A stretch of 64,000 nucleotides of DNA from Tillus elongatus (lineage: Eukaryota; Arthropoda; Insecta; Coleoptera; Cleridae). The translations under genes and the position numbers were made by a program. The DNA lies in assembly GCA_964006375.1 (NCBI GenBank), contig OZ023264.1, positions 14,146,225-14,210,224 of the forward strand, read 5' to 3'. The first letter of the stretch is position 1; each line of letters begins with the position of its first letter. The notes beneath the pieces were generated by a model, which worked only from the letters and a program-made list of their open reading frames with translations, did no database searches and had not been told where the DNA came from. Below are positions 22,416-33,130 of the stretch, in pieces.

Positions 22416-22555
22416 CTGAAAAATTATTCAGGCTATAAAAAACAGGTGACTATTAATAAAATAAAAAATCAAAACGTAAATGGTTATATCTACTGCACCG
22501 ATTCTGCGGGTATTCATTAAAAATTCAATCAGTTATTAAGAAAATGCAGACAGAC

Positions 22556-22634
22556 TTTTCCTCTGGCTTCACTAATGCAGTGTAAAACGAATAATATCAT
22601 TGTTTTATACTACAACTGTGAGGCCAGAAGGAAA
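22556..22634. repeat. imperfect hairpin in RanBPM intron
   Basis: tttcctctggcttcac...agtgtaaaac is mirrored by gttttatact...ctgtgaggccagaaggaaa. The ctggcctcac text resembles the Penelope-like ends at 46755 and 58090. Confidence 0.35.
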
Positions 22635-22924
22635 TTTCTATGTATGTATCGAACTACTAGAGTCGAATATATTGATACCTTATATACAGACATATTTCCC
22701 TGGCCTCACAGGTGTTGCATAAAAGAATGATATTCTTATTTGTTTTCCAGTGAGATTTGGGTAGTAGACAGATTGAAGCTCCGTAATTGAACTCCAACAA
22801 TCTACCCTCATCCACTGCTCATAAGGAGTAGACACATTGAGGCCTTAAGAGCTAATCTCCTTTTATATTTCATCAATCTCTTGAAAATGGCTCCAAAACA
22901 GGAGCCAAAACTTCGAGTTTTAGC

Positions 22925-23050
22925 AAATTTTGGAGCTGACCCTGGATATCGCTTCTAGGGGTTCTAGTTCACGCTCATTTAATTTTGCTTATTTAAAATT
23001 CAAAAGTCGTGATCTCACTAGTAAATTTTTTCTAAGAAAATTCGCTAAAA
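22925..23050 (+). mobile_element. TA-core element, right-end fragment
   Basis: Begins within gagctgaccctggatatcgc...tctaggggttctagttcacgc and ends in the hairpin at 23018-23047 (agtaaattttttc/gaaaattcgct). Left half and TA core are absent. Confidence 0.6.
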
Positions 23051-23303
23051 ATTCCAGTAGCTTCTGTAACAGTGTCAACTTCTCCAGATACAAGAACGGA
23101 GATGCTAAACTATGTAAAATGATACTAAACAAGTAAATGTATAAATATTATAACCAATAAGCTCATCCAATGTTTTTCATTAATGGTAAAATTAATTAAT
23201 TAATTTTAAATAGGGATTTGATGGGTTCTAATTCGCTTTCATAACCTTGGCATAATTCGATTTTATAACCTTAATCGATACTCAATAGAAATAACAAACT
23301 TAC

Positions 23304-23602
23304 CCATTTCTTCATCTTCGTTATCACAGGTGTTAAGATTCTGTGGAACTGTGGTATTACTTGTATGGCTGTTCCCGTTTTGGTGATACCCGTTGCTGGA
23401 GTTTGATTTTCCATTACAAGTCATTGTTGCATCCCCGTGACCATTCTGTATTTCATCTGACGTGTCCATCTCTACATCGCTGTCTTCCGTATTGCTGATC
23501 AGTACCGCAGTCTGACCATCGCACACGGTACCGTTGTGTGCTGCATTGGTTTGGTTCATTTCCTCCACAGTCGCTGTCATTGGCTTCGACGATTTGTTAT
23601 TG
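23304..23602 (-). CDS. RanBPM: RanBPM exon (variable Ser/Asn/Asp-rich linker)
   Basis: Acceptor tatcacag before 23602 and donor gtaagt after 23304. It encodes NNKSSKPMTATVEEMNQTNA, AHNGTVCDGQTAVLISNTED, SDVEMDTSDEIQNGHGDATM, a Ser/Asn/His run (SNSSNGYHQNGNSHTSN) and CDNEDEEM. This is the low-complexity region between CTLH and CRA; VEMDTSDEIQNGHG and the xNG repeats resemble the DVDMETDH...SNG segment of vertebrate RANBP9. The polypyrimidine tract of the acceptor is weak, so that boundary is the least certain of the nine. Frame bookkeeping supports it. Confidence 0.85.
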
Positions 23603-23754
23603 CTGTGATAAAATGATAGTTTAAGTATGATACAATGACCTTTGTGTTTTTTTTGGAAATCATGTCATACAGTATTTTGGAAATTAATTAAACCATATGA
23701 AAACTTTATAGTAAAGTGGTTAATTGCTTACAAAATCTTAGTTTGGTTAAATTA

Positions 23755-24660
23755 TACAATTAGGGTCAGTAACTGCTTTTACACGTTTTGGCACTGATTC
23801 TACAAATTTTTGACAGTTTTCAGAGATCGACTAATCTCCATACCATATCTGAATGATGGTTTGCTTTGCAGCTAGCCTTGCAAATAGCCCATATGTTCTC
23901 TATATAGGGTTTAGACTTGGTGAATTCCTGGGATAGTCTAGAACTGCTATCCCCTTATCCTGGGAATATTTCGTTTTCTTCCGACTTGTGACAGGGAGTA
24001 GAGTCCTGATAGAGAATTGTCCCTCTTAAGGTTGGCACTTTGTGTGTTCTTTCTTCAAATGATGTTCCAATAATTATTTGAATTCTTGGCTGTTCATTGT
24101 GATTTCTATTAGCACCAGAGGTCCTAACCCCATGTGACAAAAAACACCCCCAGAACATTTTTCTAAAAGGATGTTTGAGAGTTTGGTTAATGTGATTTGA
24201 ATGAAGAAAGTTGTTTATTTGGAGACTTTCTAACAGATTGTTCACTTTGAAGTACAGAGTGAGTCTTTATTGTCAAGATACCCTTTCCAGTCTTCTCTAG
24301 TCCATCTGGCATACTTTCTGACCCATAACAGCATCTCCTTCTTCATACAATCAGTTAGGAGTTGTTTCTTCTGGAGTGGAATAGGCATCATACCAGCTTC
24401 TAGAAGTCTCCTACAGACAGTTGTTGCACCAGAGGCTTGTTGCAGCTTAGGACTTGTTTTTCTTGGATTGAACTTGCTATTTCAAACAATAAACTCTCAT
24501 CCCTTGGTGTGTTCATCCTTTTCTTCAACAACTGCCTGATCTCTTTACCTCAGCTGAACATGTGTCCCTTTTACATTTGAAAATCGTACTTATTGATCCC
24601 TGACATGTATGTTCGCTCAAGGTGATAATCGTCTCACGCTTCCTAGGCTTAATATCAATC
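23755..24660 (-). pseudogene. Tc1-like transposase relic (family 2)
   Basis: On the minus strand: MNTPRDESLLFE (N-terminal side), KMFWGCFLSHGV (the MxWGCF motif), IIGTSFEERTHKVPTLRGTI, LYQDSTPCHKS (QDNAPCH motif with catalytic Asp), RKKTKYSQDKGIAVLDYPRN and SLNPIENIWAICKA (NPIEN-W with catalytic Glu). Frameshifts at several points. It lies in the RanBPM intron between the linker exon and the CTLH exon and differs from the Tc1 relics at 16196 and 39655. Confidence 0.82.
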
Positions 24661-24979
24661 GCTAAAATTTAGCTACATAAACTGACTTACCACTAATACA
24701 TAATTTCAGAGGTCACAATTTTGTGCAAAACATGCAGACAACGATTTATAACAACTTGTGCAGAATGATACGTTATGTTTTAACGATTTGACAGCTGGTA
24801 AGAGACCGTCCATGTTCTGGTTTTTATTGGTCTTAGCTGAAAAGTCTTCAGTCAGTGGTGGTTTTATTATTTAGGCCACATCCTCTAGTGTGTCTAAGAC
24901 GAGTAATTTCTCTATGACCCAAATGTTAATTTGCAATAACTGCCAATTCGATTAACTGATATCATGCTAAAATAGTGTA

Positions 24980-25735
24980 TAGCTTAGCAGAGACTTGGTG
25001 CCATCCTTTTTGGTTAAGAACTGTGTGCATGCTCTTCTCAAACCGCTTAGAACCCTATTTAACTTGTCGCTGCGCACACATTGCTTCCCTGAGGTTTGGA
25101 AGGTTGCTTGGATCTGTCCTGTTTTCAAGTCTAGGGACCGTTCTAAGGTCATCAACTACAGGCCTATAGCTATCCTATGTAATTTTGCTAAGATTTTTGA
25201 GGCAGTTGTGTATGGTCGTATTTATCCTGCCGTGAAGTATGGCTTGTCACAATATCTGCATGGGTTTATAGAGGGGGTGCTCAACACTGACGAATTTATC
25301 CCTGTTCACACAGTGTGTGAGTGAAGCTTTGGATTGACGGGGTCAGGTGGATGTCATTTATACAGACTTCTCCAAATCGTTCGATCGTGTTGACCACTCA
25401 ACACTTTTGTACAAGCTGCATTTGATGGGCCTTGATGGACAGCTGATAGCATTCTTTGGATCCTACTTGACTAACTGTGTGCAATATGTTTTTTATAATG
25501 GATTTAACCCTTCACTGCCAGGGCCGGCATTCCACAGGGTTCCACTCTTGGCCCACTCCTCTTTTTGTTATTTATCAACAACATAAGCTCTGTAATTTCT
25601 GGTAATTATCTATTACTTGCTGATGATCTCAAATTATACTCCAGTGTTCACGATATTGGTGACTGCTCAAGACTCCATGTGGACCTTGACAACTTACAGT
25701 TGTGGTTACCTGATAATCGATTTACTAACCAAGTT
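24980..25735 (+). mobile_element. LINE-B-like copy 3, RT first half
   Basis: Reads FPEVWKVAWICPVFKSRDRS then KVINYRPIAILCNFAKIFEA (RT N-terminus), VIYTDFSKSFDRVDHSTLLY (motif A), a shifted IPQGSTLGPLLFLLFINNI (motif B) and LLLADDLKLYSSV (motif C), ending in LQLWLPDNR. It stops abruptly at about 25735 where a Penelope-like end begins, so it is truncated at both ends. Confidence 0.82.
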
Positions 25736-25860
25736 AGCATCGTCAGAGAAGAATTATTCATTCTCTGGTGACGCTAACTTAGTTAGTGAAACGATCGTCA
25801 GGTTTTTTAAAATATGTTGTGGAGATTTGGGTTCTCCAAATGGGCTTATAATATCTATTC
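25736..25860 (+). mobile_element. Penelope-like end with 26-bp-arm hairpin
   Basis: actaaccaagttagc...cgtcagaga pairs with tctctggtgacgctaacttagttagt across about a 12-nt loop. It is followed by gaaacgatcgtcagg and text shared with 15243-15340 (gatttgggttctcc). The gtgacgctaac...gttagtgaaac...gtc order resembles a minimal hammerhead ribozyme. Confidence 0.45.
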
Positions 25861-26442
25861 TCTTTATGGACTTCTTGAATTTTCTCCTAGTCGTTTCCAT
25901 TTATCCACAATATTCTCTTTTAATTTCGGCATTATTTCCCTATAATAGACGTTGCTCCAGTTTCTTTCTAGTGCAGCTAATTTGTCCACTACAGTCATTA
26001 CAGTGAATATACTTATGATGCTAGACTGGAATTCACAAGTGACCTTTCATATCTCTAGACTGACCGCCTCATTTCTACCCTGTATGCAGTTTTTACATTT
26101 TCGATTCAAAGCCCTCATTGAATCACTGAATATGACACAACACAAGCAGATGTCACTTGTTTTTAGTATTATTAAAGCTTCTATAAAATAGCAACATTTT
26201 CCGCAATGCTGGCAGCCATGGGGTTCAAATTTTTTTTAAAGGAATTTTAAGGTTTAAGTTAAGAGCTATATATTCCTATTACCATGTGTCTCGTATGGAT
26301 CCAATCAAGCATCAGTGAAAATTAATAGGTAACCATCTCATTGATTGTTACAGATGTATCTGAATAGGATGATGTTATCTAAATTTTTTTCCAGTTAAGT
26401 ATTTACATAAATAAGTGACCTTATAGCTGGCAAGTTACAATT
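25861..26442. other. unassigned intronic stretch
   Basis: Could be more of the Penelope-like element. On the minus strand a short frame reads AALERNWSNVYYREIMPKLK, but I cannot assign it. Confidence 0.3.
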
Positions 26443-27072
26443 TTGCAATCTCAATTGACACCAACATGTCACATCAATTGCAGAAGCGGCTGCTGAGAAA
26501 TTAGGTTTCCTCTTCCGGGATTGCAAATACACCAGCTAATCTCTATACCTTATATACTTCACAAATAAGGCCAAACCTCGAATACTGCTCCCACATCAGG
26601 GGTGCCGCTGCCGCTTCTATGCTCGCTATCCTGAACTCCATTCAGAAGAGAGCTATATGTCTCATCGGTGACCCTACCCTCACCCAAAGGCTGCCATCCC
26701 TTGCCGACGTGCTGTTGGTGACCTCTCTCTCTCTCTTTTATAGATATCTGCACGGGCACTGCTCAGAGGAGCATTCTTCCATAGTTCCTCCACCTGCTGC
26801 CCCCAACAGATCTACCAGGGGAACAGAGCGAATGTACCCTTTTACTGTCCAGGTCATCAGACATAGAACATCTTGTTATGCCCGCTCTTTTGTCCTGAGG
26901 ACTTTCAAGTTGTGGAATTTCTTGCTGGTACATGCTTTTCCTTCTCCTCCGAACCTCCAAACCTTCAAGTCCAGAATTAACAACAAGTTGCCTCTTTCCT
27001 CCTTGTCGACACCCATGGTACGATAGTATTTAGGCTGTGAGCCCTCGTGGTGTGTTGTTAAAATAAATAAAA
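26443..27072 (+). mobile_element. LINE-A copy 3, 3' end only
   Basis: Starts at caatctcaattgacaccaac (the NLNWHQHVT segment) and runs to ctcgtggtgtgttgtt plus an A-rich tail. Encodes only the post-RT region (RKRAICLIGDPTLTQRLPSL-type text at 26619-27026). Inserted in the intron just upstream of the CTLH exon. Confidence 0.88.
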
Positions 27073-27189
27073 ATATATGTTAAAACGAAAAACCTAAGTG
27101 ATTCTATTAATTTGCACAATGCTGTATCTTGTATAAATTTAGAGATAAAAAGTTTAAAATGACATTCATAAAAGATGATGACTTCATAC

Positions 27190-27448
27190 CTATAGTTCTT
27201 GGTAGACTGTATGACAGAGGTCTGAACGACGGGACTATTCGGACGTGACGAGGTACTGTATGTGGGAGAATGTGTGTTCTTTCGGTGGCAGGTCGCTTCT
27301 AAATCAGACCCATTCACCATTTCTACAAACTGTCGACACTTGAGCATAAACAGAAGGTTCTGATTGTCCTCCAGCAAGCCAGGATACAGCCTGCTAGTGC
27401 GTTCTATCGCCTCGCTCATTCTACCCGCTAACACTAGTTTAATAATTT
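27190..27448 (-). CDS. RanBPM: RanBPM exon (CTLH domain)
   Basis: Acceptor tcttttag before 27448 and donor gtatga after 27190. Encodes [60 protein letters not shown] and a Ser/Pro/Thr run ([19 protein letters not shown]). This is the CTLH domain of RANBP9/10 ([13 protein letters not shown]...YPxLLExNxNLLFxLKxRQFxEMVNG), which lets the protein join the CTLH/GID ubiquitin-ligase complex and dimerise. The Ser/Pro run starts the variable linker. Confidence 0.95.
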
Positions 27449-27653
27449 CTAAAAGAAAAATTAGAATAATACAACAAAACTATATATTAACCATGCTACA
27501 GATAATTATTACATTTTAATATTTATATAAAAGTATATGCATATAATTTTTTAATTATATAGCTATAGTAAGCGTATGTTTACACACCATACAGGTTTTT
27601 TTATTCTATTACGAGACCAATAAAGATTATTACTATTATTATTTAATACTTAC

Positions 27654-27766
27654 TTTGTCGATTTTTAATTGATGTTACATCTTCGTTAAAAGGTTGGTTA
27701 GTAATTTGGGCAAAAGCTTCTGCTGTATCGCAGTAGCCATTATGAACTAGATAAGTTGAAACCATT
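27654..27766 (-). CDS. RanBPM: RanBPM exon (LisH motif)
   Basis: Acceptor cttttacag before 27766 and donor gtaagt after 27654. Encodes MVSTYLVHNGYCDTAEAFAQ then ITNQPFNEDVTSIKNRQ. This is the LisH motif plus the linker into CTLH (RANBP9: VSSYLVHHGYCATAEAFA...SIKNRQ). It begins with the third base of a Lys codon from the 32368 exon and ends with the first base of a Lys codon completed at 27448. Confidence 0.95.
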
Positions 27767-28734
27767 CTGTAAAAGATACACAAATAACTTTCTTTCTGTC
27801 ACATTCAAGTAGTAGTAAAATAGACATTTTGCATGTTTTTTTTTTCCTAATCACGATGATTTTTAATATTTTTTGCATTTCACATACTACAAAAATAATG
27901 CAAAAAATATTTGAAAATGCGAATTTCATAATTGATTTCAAATACCACTATTGTGCTGCCATTATCTGTGACGTCACGGGACAGTACAATAGTCAACAAT
28001 GAACTTGCTTCTGTGTATTTACATTTTGTGTTGCAAGTTATTGATTGAATCTTGGCTTCTGCACTGACTTTATTTGATAATATTGAAAATAAAACTTATA
28101 TAAATACTGTATAATACTGTAACAGGTTTCCTCGATAAAAATAATGAAAACCTTGCCCAGCTTCTGACCCGTTACAATTTAGGAAAAGGGAAGTTTCGGA
28201 AAATAAAGAAAGGAAGGAAAAGTAAATTAAACAAACCACAGGGAAGAATAAAAGAAATAGAGAATGGTGGTTTCATGGTACACCAGGGAATTGGGAACTT
28301 CAGCATTGGCAGTTGGTATCAGGCTCAGCAGATATGTCACTACTATTTGTCTACTTCTAGTGAAAGGTGCAAAAGATGTTAAAATAACTGTTCCGGGGTT
28401 AGAAATTTATAAAACAGATTACTTTAGTTAATTATCTGATAGTTAAATAAATACAAAGACATCAACGGTAAGTGAAATTGAATAGCTGGAATCACAACAC
28501 CATATTAAAGTGAGGAATTGTTCCATGAATGAACTTGTATTTTAGGCTGACACTCAGCGATGGTAAAAATGTATTACTATGTCCGAGATGGAATTATTAA
28601 TTTAATTAAACAAACATGCAGAGATCTCCGCTTAAAGTCTACTGCTCGAGTTTACACAAAGACAATGTTAAACCATTAACTTTAAACGCACATATAGCTT
28701 AACAATGATCAGCTTTTTTTAAATATTTCAATAA
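27767..28734. other. unassigned intronic stretch
   Basis: AT-rich. Contains a perfect gtgacgtcac palindrome near 27969 that matches a CRE core, probably by chance. No coding signal. Confidence 0.4.
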
Positions 28735-31136
28735 CACACCACGAGGGCTCACAGCCTAAATACTATCGTACTGTGGGTGTCGACAAGGAGGAAAGAGGCA
28801 ACTTGTTAATTCTGGACTTGAAGGTTTGTAGGTTCGGAGGAGATGGAAAAACATGTGCCGGCGAGGAATTCCACAACTTGGAAGTTCTCGGGACAAAAAA
28901 ACGGGCATAACAAGATGTTCTATGTCTGGTGACCTGGACAGTAAAAGGGTGCATTCGCTCTGCTCCCCTGGTAGATCTGTTTGGAGCAGCAGATGGAGGA
29001 ACTATGGAAGAAAGCTCCTCTGAGCAGTGCCCGTGCAGATATCTATAAAAGAGAGAGAGAGGTCACCAACGGCACGTCAGTGGGCAAGGGATGGCAGCCT
29101 TTGGGTGAGGGTAGGGTCACTGATGAGGCGTATAGCTCTCTTCTGAATGGAGTCCAGGATAGCGAGTGTGGGAGCAGTATTCGAGGTTTGGCCTTATTTG
29201 TGAAGTATATAAGGTACAGAGATTAGCTGGTAAAAAGTATTTGCGAGCCCGGAAGAGGAAACCTAATTTCTTAGCAGCCGCTTCTGCAATTGATGTGACA
29301 TGTTGGTGCCAATTGGGATTTCGATCCAGAGAAATGCCAACAACTGAAAAGGACTCATTACTTTGAATAACTTGGTTGTTCATTATGATGGGTCTAGGGC
29401 TAGTGTATCTATTATGAGATAGAAAGCAAGACTGAGATTTGGTGGAGTTGAATTGTACAAGATTTCAACTTCCCCAGTTTAATATTTTTTGGAGATCCAC
29501 AGAGACAGAACCCTCCATGAGTTTGCCTCCTTCCTCATCTAATTGGGCTAAAGAAACAGGCTTAGAATATTGTATATTTGCGTGGAGGGTGCTGTCATCC
29601 CCGTAACTGTGAACTGGGTTGGATATGCTAGAGAGGTCATTGATGTGGAGAAGAAACAAAGTAGGGGCTAAAGCTGAACCTTGAGGGACACCTGAATAAA
29701 TTTAATACAGTTTAGAGAAATGGCCATCCACAACAGAAATACTCCGGTTGGAGAGGAAATTTGCTGTCCAGGTAGTTTTGGTGGTAGGCCATACGCCGGA
29801 AGTTTATTAAGCAGCGCTGCGTGCCAGACCTGGTCGAATGCTTTGGATATGTCTAGAGCGACAATCTGGGATTCACCGTGTAGTTTCATAGACTTGTTCC
29901 AAGAATGGATGACAAAGGAAAGGAGGTCGGCAGTTGATCTGCGCTGACGGAATCCATACTGCCTGTCGTGGATTAGATTGGGTTTTTCAAGAAATTTTTG
30001 TAATTCGGTGTTTATATACTTTTCCATCACTGTAGAGATAACTCAAAGGAGAGAAATATGCTTGTAGTTGCTAGGAAGTGCTTTGGATCCTTTCTTGGGG
30101 ACGGGTTGTACTAGAGCAGTTTTCCAGTTACTAGGGAATATGCCTCTATTGTAAGATGTCTGAAACAGATGAGTCATTGTGAGCTTTGACCTTTTCAAGT
30201 CTGGCCTTGTCACAGGATTTAGAGAACCAGGGCTTTTGAGTGGCTGAAGAGGTTTTCTGTGTACGTGGAATGAATAATTCCGTGCCAGCTTGGATAATTT
30301 CGGTGACGTTCTGTGAGATATTAGAGGGGTCCGGATGAGAGAAGCAGACAGATGCCCATGGAAATGAGGAAAACTAATCCCACATTTCGTCCCAGTTCGC
30401 GAAGTTGTAGTGCCAAATGATATATGGGTGTGATGACTGTGTGACCTCGGGTTGCATTGCGTTGAAAGCAGTGACCATGCCGTGGTCTGAGCGACCAAGG
30501 GGGGCGGTGACTGATGTCTTATAGCATTCAGGTTTTGTAGTAAGAAGGAGATCCAAGGGATTTGAGCTGTGTGTTGGGATGCGAGGAAAGTAAGTAGGTT
30601 GCTTAACCATATTGGCTAAAGAATTGCTGACTGCAAAGGCCACCGCTATTCTTCCTTCGGGATCGGTTTTTGAAGATCCTAGCCATTCCTTATTATGGAC
30701 ATTGGAGTCACCAAGAATAGTGACCTCAAAGGAAGGATATTCAGAAATCAGATGGTCGGGTTTTTCAGAAAGGTAGTCGAAGAACTGGACAAAGTTGTTG
30801 TCAGAAGGTGACCAGTAAATGCAACAGATGAATTTAGTTGTAGCCCCGAGAGAGAGTTTCAACCAAAGTATGTCTTTTCTTCCCGATTCTAAATTGGGGA
30901 GTCTGGTGCAGGGTAGATTGCTACGGACGTATGCGTACACGTTTGTTTCCATGCAATCTAAAGGAAGTAAGGAGCTCATACCCCGGGAAATTAAGGTGAT
31001 TAGTGGCTGTTTTGGCACTGATTTGAGTTTCGGTGAGGAAGAGGAGTTGGGGCCTATTAGCCTGGAGGAAATGGTGGACAGAGTTCTCATTTTAGTATGC
31101 ACACTTTACACTATTCGACTAGAAGGAACACAATAA
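28735..31136 (-). mobile_element. LINE-A copy 4, endonuclease plus RT with internal deletion
   Basis: This and copy 7 are the two most complete LINE-A copies; only this one keeps a long open endonuclease frame (30374-31102). The RT pieces lie at 29668-30030 (LDISKAFDQVWHAALL), 29465-29659 (YGDDSTLH, with GDD for ADD) and 28763-29383. At about 30183 the sequence jumps from the segment after the endonuclease straight to the RT leader, losing roughly 480 bp that copy 7 retains (about 61395-61865). The 3' end is the complement of aacacaccacgagggct at 28735. The 5' limit near 31136 is approximate. Confidence 0.88.
30374..31102 (-). CDS. endonuclease (EEP-type) frame of LINE-A copy 4
   Basis: A 242-codon frame. 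Recognisable apurinic-endonuclease-like motifs: WLKLSLGATTKFICCIYWSP, FEVTILGDSNVHNKEWLGSS (the GDFN motif, here GDSN) and VTAPLGRSDHGMV (the SDH motif near the C-terminus). The N-terminal ETNVYAYVRSNLP...LPNLES text resembles the QET-to-Y region but the catalytic Glu near the start is not clear. In LINEs this nuclease nicks target DNA for target-primed reverse transcription. The frame is continuous but belongs to a deleted element, so activity is unlikely. Confidence 0.75.
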   Translation of the reverse strand: MHTKMRTLSTISSRLIGPNSSSSPKLKSVPKQPLITLISRGMSSLLPLDCMETNVYAYVRSNLPCTRLPNLESGRKDILWLKLSLGATTKFICCIYWSPSDNNFVQFFDYLSEKPDHLISEYPSFEVTILGDSNVHNKEWLGSSKTDPEGRIAVAFAVSNSLANMVKQPTYFPRIPTHSSNPLDLLLTTKPECYKTSVTAPLGRSDHGMVTAFNAMQPEVTQSSHPYIIWHYNFANWDEMWD

Positions 31137-31535
31137 ACGAATAAAATTCAGCACTGTGTTGAGAAACAAGTTATCATACCATAGGGCAAATGTAAACACG
31201 ATATTTATTTACTATCCAACGACCAATAGCAGAACGTTCACGGTCACATGATAATTCAAAACTTTTTGATTTTAAAAGTCTTTTTCTGTCCACTATATGT
31301 TTTTGGGCACTTTCGTGGATGTAATAATGTTCTATGTATGAAAAACTATTAGATAAATGTTAAATATATGTAATGGAAAATCTATGCAAATTGTCTATTA
31401 AAATATAACTGAGAGCAGGTGCTTAATAATTATTATTTAGTGTAAAAAACATAGGAAAATGGAAAAAAAAGGATAACTAATCAAACCACAGATACACTAC
31501 CTCTTCCTGATTTGAGGGATGGATAGACATGCAGC
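31137..31535. other. unassigned intronic stretch
   Basis: AT-rich sequence with no recognised feature. Confidence 0.45.
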
Positions 31536-31539
31536 AGTT

Positions 31540-31895
31540 TTCTGTGTGCTTGTCAACAAATCAAAAACAATATGTTCAATTCGCCATGTAAAGTTTCTTT
31601 ATTGGCGTTTACAGTCTCAGCAATCATCTGAATGCTCATATGAGGATCTTCGTGCACAATTTTATTGATTTTGGTCACTGTTTGCGGCGTTGAAACAGAG
31701 ACGGGTCAACCTGGAGGTTGGTCATCTTCGGTGCTCTCTCGGCCTTCAGAAAACCGTTTATACATGAGCATGAGATAGAGAATTCTCACCCTAGGCATTT
31801 TTCAACAACTTATAGCACTCAGTTGGAGTTTTTTTAAATTTAGCGAGAAATTTCACATTGATCCTTTGCTTGTTTTTCTTGTCACACATTGTCAT
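31540..31895 (-). pseudogene. mariner-type transposase N-terminal relic (family 2)
   Basis: On the minus strand from about 31895: CDKKNKQRINVKFLAK, KTPTECYKLLKNA, REHRR-type text in shifted frames, then STPQTVTKINKIVHEDPHMS and IQMIAETVNAN. This is the paired-like DNA-binding N-terminal half (two helix-turn-helix units) of an insect mariner-superfamily transposase. The catalytic half is missing. Confidence 0.7.
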
Positions 31896-32367
31896 CGGCA
31901 CGAGAAAAAAACATGTTCGTTTCTAACCTCTATAGAAACAATACTACTACAGCCACTAAAATGTGTTTTTGTACCGGAAAGGTACACTTCCAGCTACCCA
32001 ACGCTTTATGTGATAATTTTGAATAAATCTATTTTATTGTACTCTGAATTTTTATTTGTATATTTCACACCCTGTCAAATGTAAGTGCTTAAAGCCCTGT
32101 ATGTAATTTGAATGAAAGCTTATGCCTTGATTGAGCAGCCAAATTGTTTTTGTTCACAAATGTTATTCTTTACTAATCAGGCATTTAATTAAGCTATTTT
32201 TAATTGAGTTATACGTTTATAAAATGTGTATGTAATATTTAATATTTGCATTTGCATCTTGTTGTGAGGCTGATAATTTAGGGTAAAAACAAAAAAGGAG
32301 TGGAAGAGAATGATAGCAGGATTTGTAAAAAAACCTGTTTTCGACTGCAAGCACTATATTAACATAC
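31896..32367. other. intronic stretch, flank of the mariner relic
   Basis: No gene; possibly the mariner 5' end region. Confidence 0.35.
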
Positions 32368-32552
32368 TTGTTTAATATGGCCTGCCATTCTCCTTGGCTT
32401 TCAGGCACGGGGAAGTCTATGATTTCTATGCGAGTTCTTGATCGGAGTTCCCTCATCATGTCCTCAATATCAAATACAAATGGTTCCTGGCCAAAATTAG
32501 CATCTAATACTTCCCCCGGAGTCTGCAGCCCAACGGTGGGATATAGATTAGG
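32368..32552 (-). CDS. RanBPM: RanBPM exon (after SPRY, before LisH)
   Basis: Acceptor tgtttcag before 32552 and donor gtatgt after 32368. Encodes [40 protein letters not shown] and RIEIIDFPVPESQGEWQAIL, matching the RANBP9/10 segment [26 protein letters not shown] that closes the SPRY domain and links to LisH. It joins TDLP of the previous exon in phase 0. Confidence 0.95.
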
Positions 32553-32756
32553 CTGAAACAACAAAATAAGATTTTAGTTACAAGCTAACATTAAATACGA
32601 ATGAAGCAAGTTGAGTTGTTTCTTGATAGCTCTGACCTTTTCGTTCTTTGGACACAAATTTTTATTTTCTACCTTTGGAGGCGGAAATTATGAGAGATAA
32701 GAAATATCCCTATAGGTACTTACTATGCTACATATCTACAGTTACAAAGTGAAAAA

Positions 32757-33130
32757 TTTCGGGACGCAGAAAGTGTGACATGGTAGCGAATTTTCATTAA
32801 ATGCTTAAAATGTGTATAACTCAATTTTCTATAAACCTAGAAAGTTGAATTTTGATATGTAGCAAGGCAATATGCCAACCAAATTTCATCACAATAACTT
32901 GGTTATTTTTTGAGATACAACTTTTTTCGGAAAAATCAATATTTTTTTAGAAAAACTAGTCAGTTAGGGCTCGCGAACGAACTCATCCAAGCTATTAATA
33001 AAAGAAATATACTTGCAAAGTTTCATTAAAATCGGTTAGTAACTTTTTGAGTAATCGGTTGGGTACACACACACCCACGCGCGCGCGCACTCACCCACGC
33101 ACGCACTCACGCGCACACTCACCCACCCAC
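32757..33130 (+). mobile_element. TA-core element, left half with CA/CG-rich core
   Basis: Starts cgggacgcagaaagtgtgac, tagcgaattttcattaaatg, then the usual block (aaatttcatc...tttttgagtaatcggttggg). Where other copies have (TA)n this copy has an acacac/gcgcgc/cccacg mixture (33060-33130). No right half was recognised after it. Confidence 0.55.

Noticed and set aside
27960..27980. A CRE (gtgacgtcac) as a regulatory element
   Set aside because: A single 10-bp palindrome inside an intron with no supporting promoter features.
30819..31136. Plus-strand frame at 30819-31136 and similar frames over LINE-A (for example 6135-6377, 28981-29226, 51434-51727)
   Set aside because: Antisense or shifted readings of LINE coding regions that carry clear endonuclease, RT or RNase H motifs on the other strand or frame.
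33060..33130. A CpG-island-like regulatory region
   Set aside because: The CG richness comes from CA/CG microsatellite units inside a TA-core element copy.
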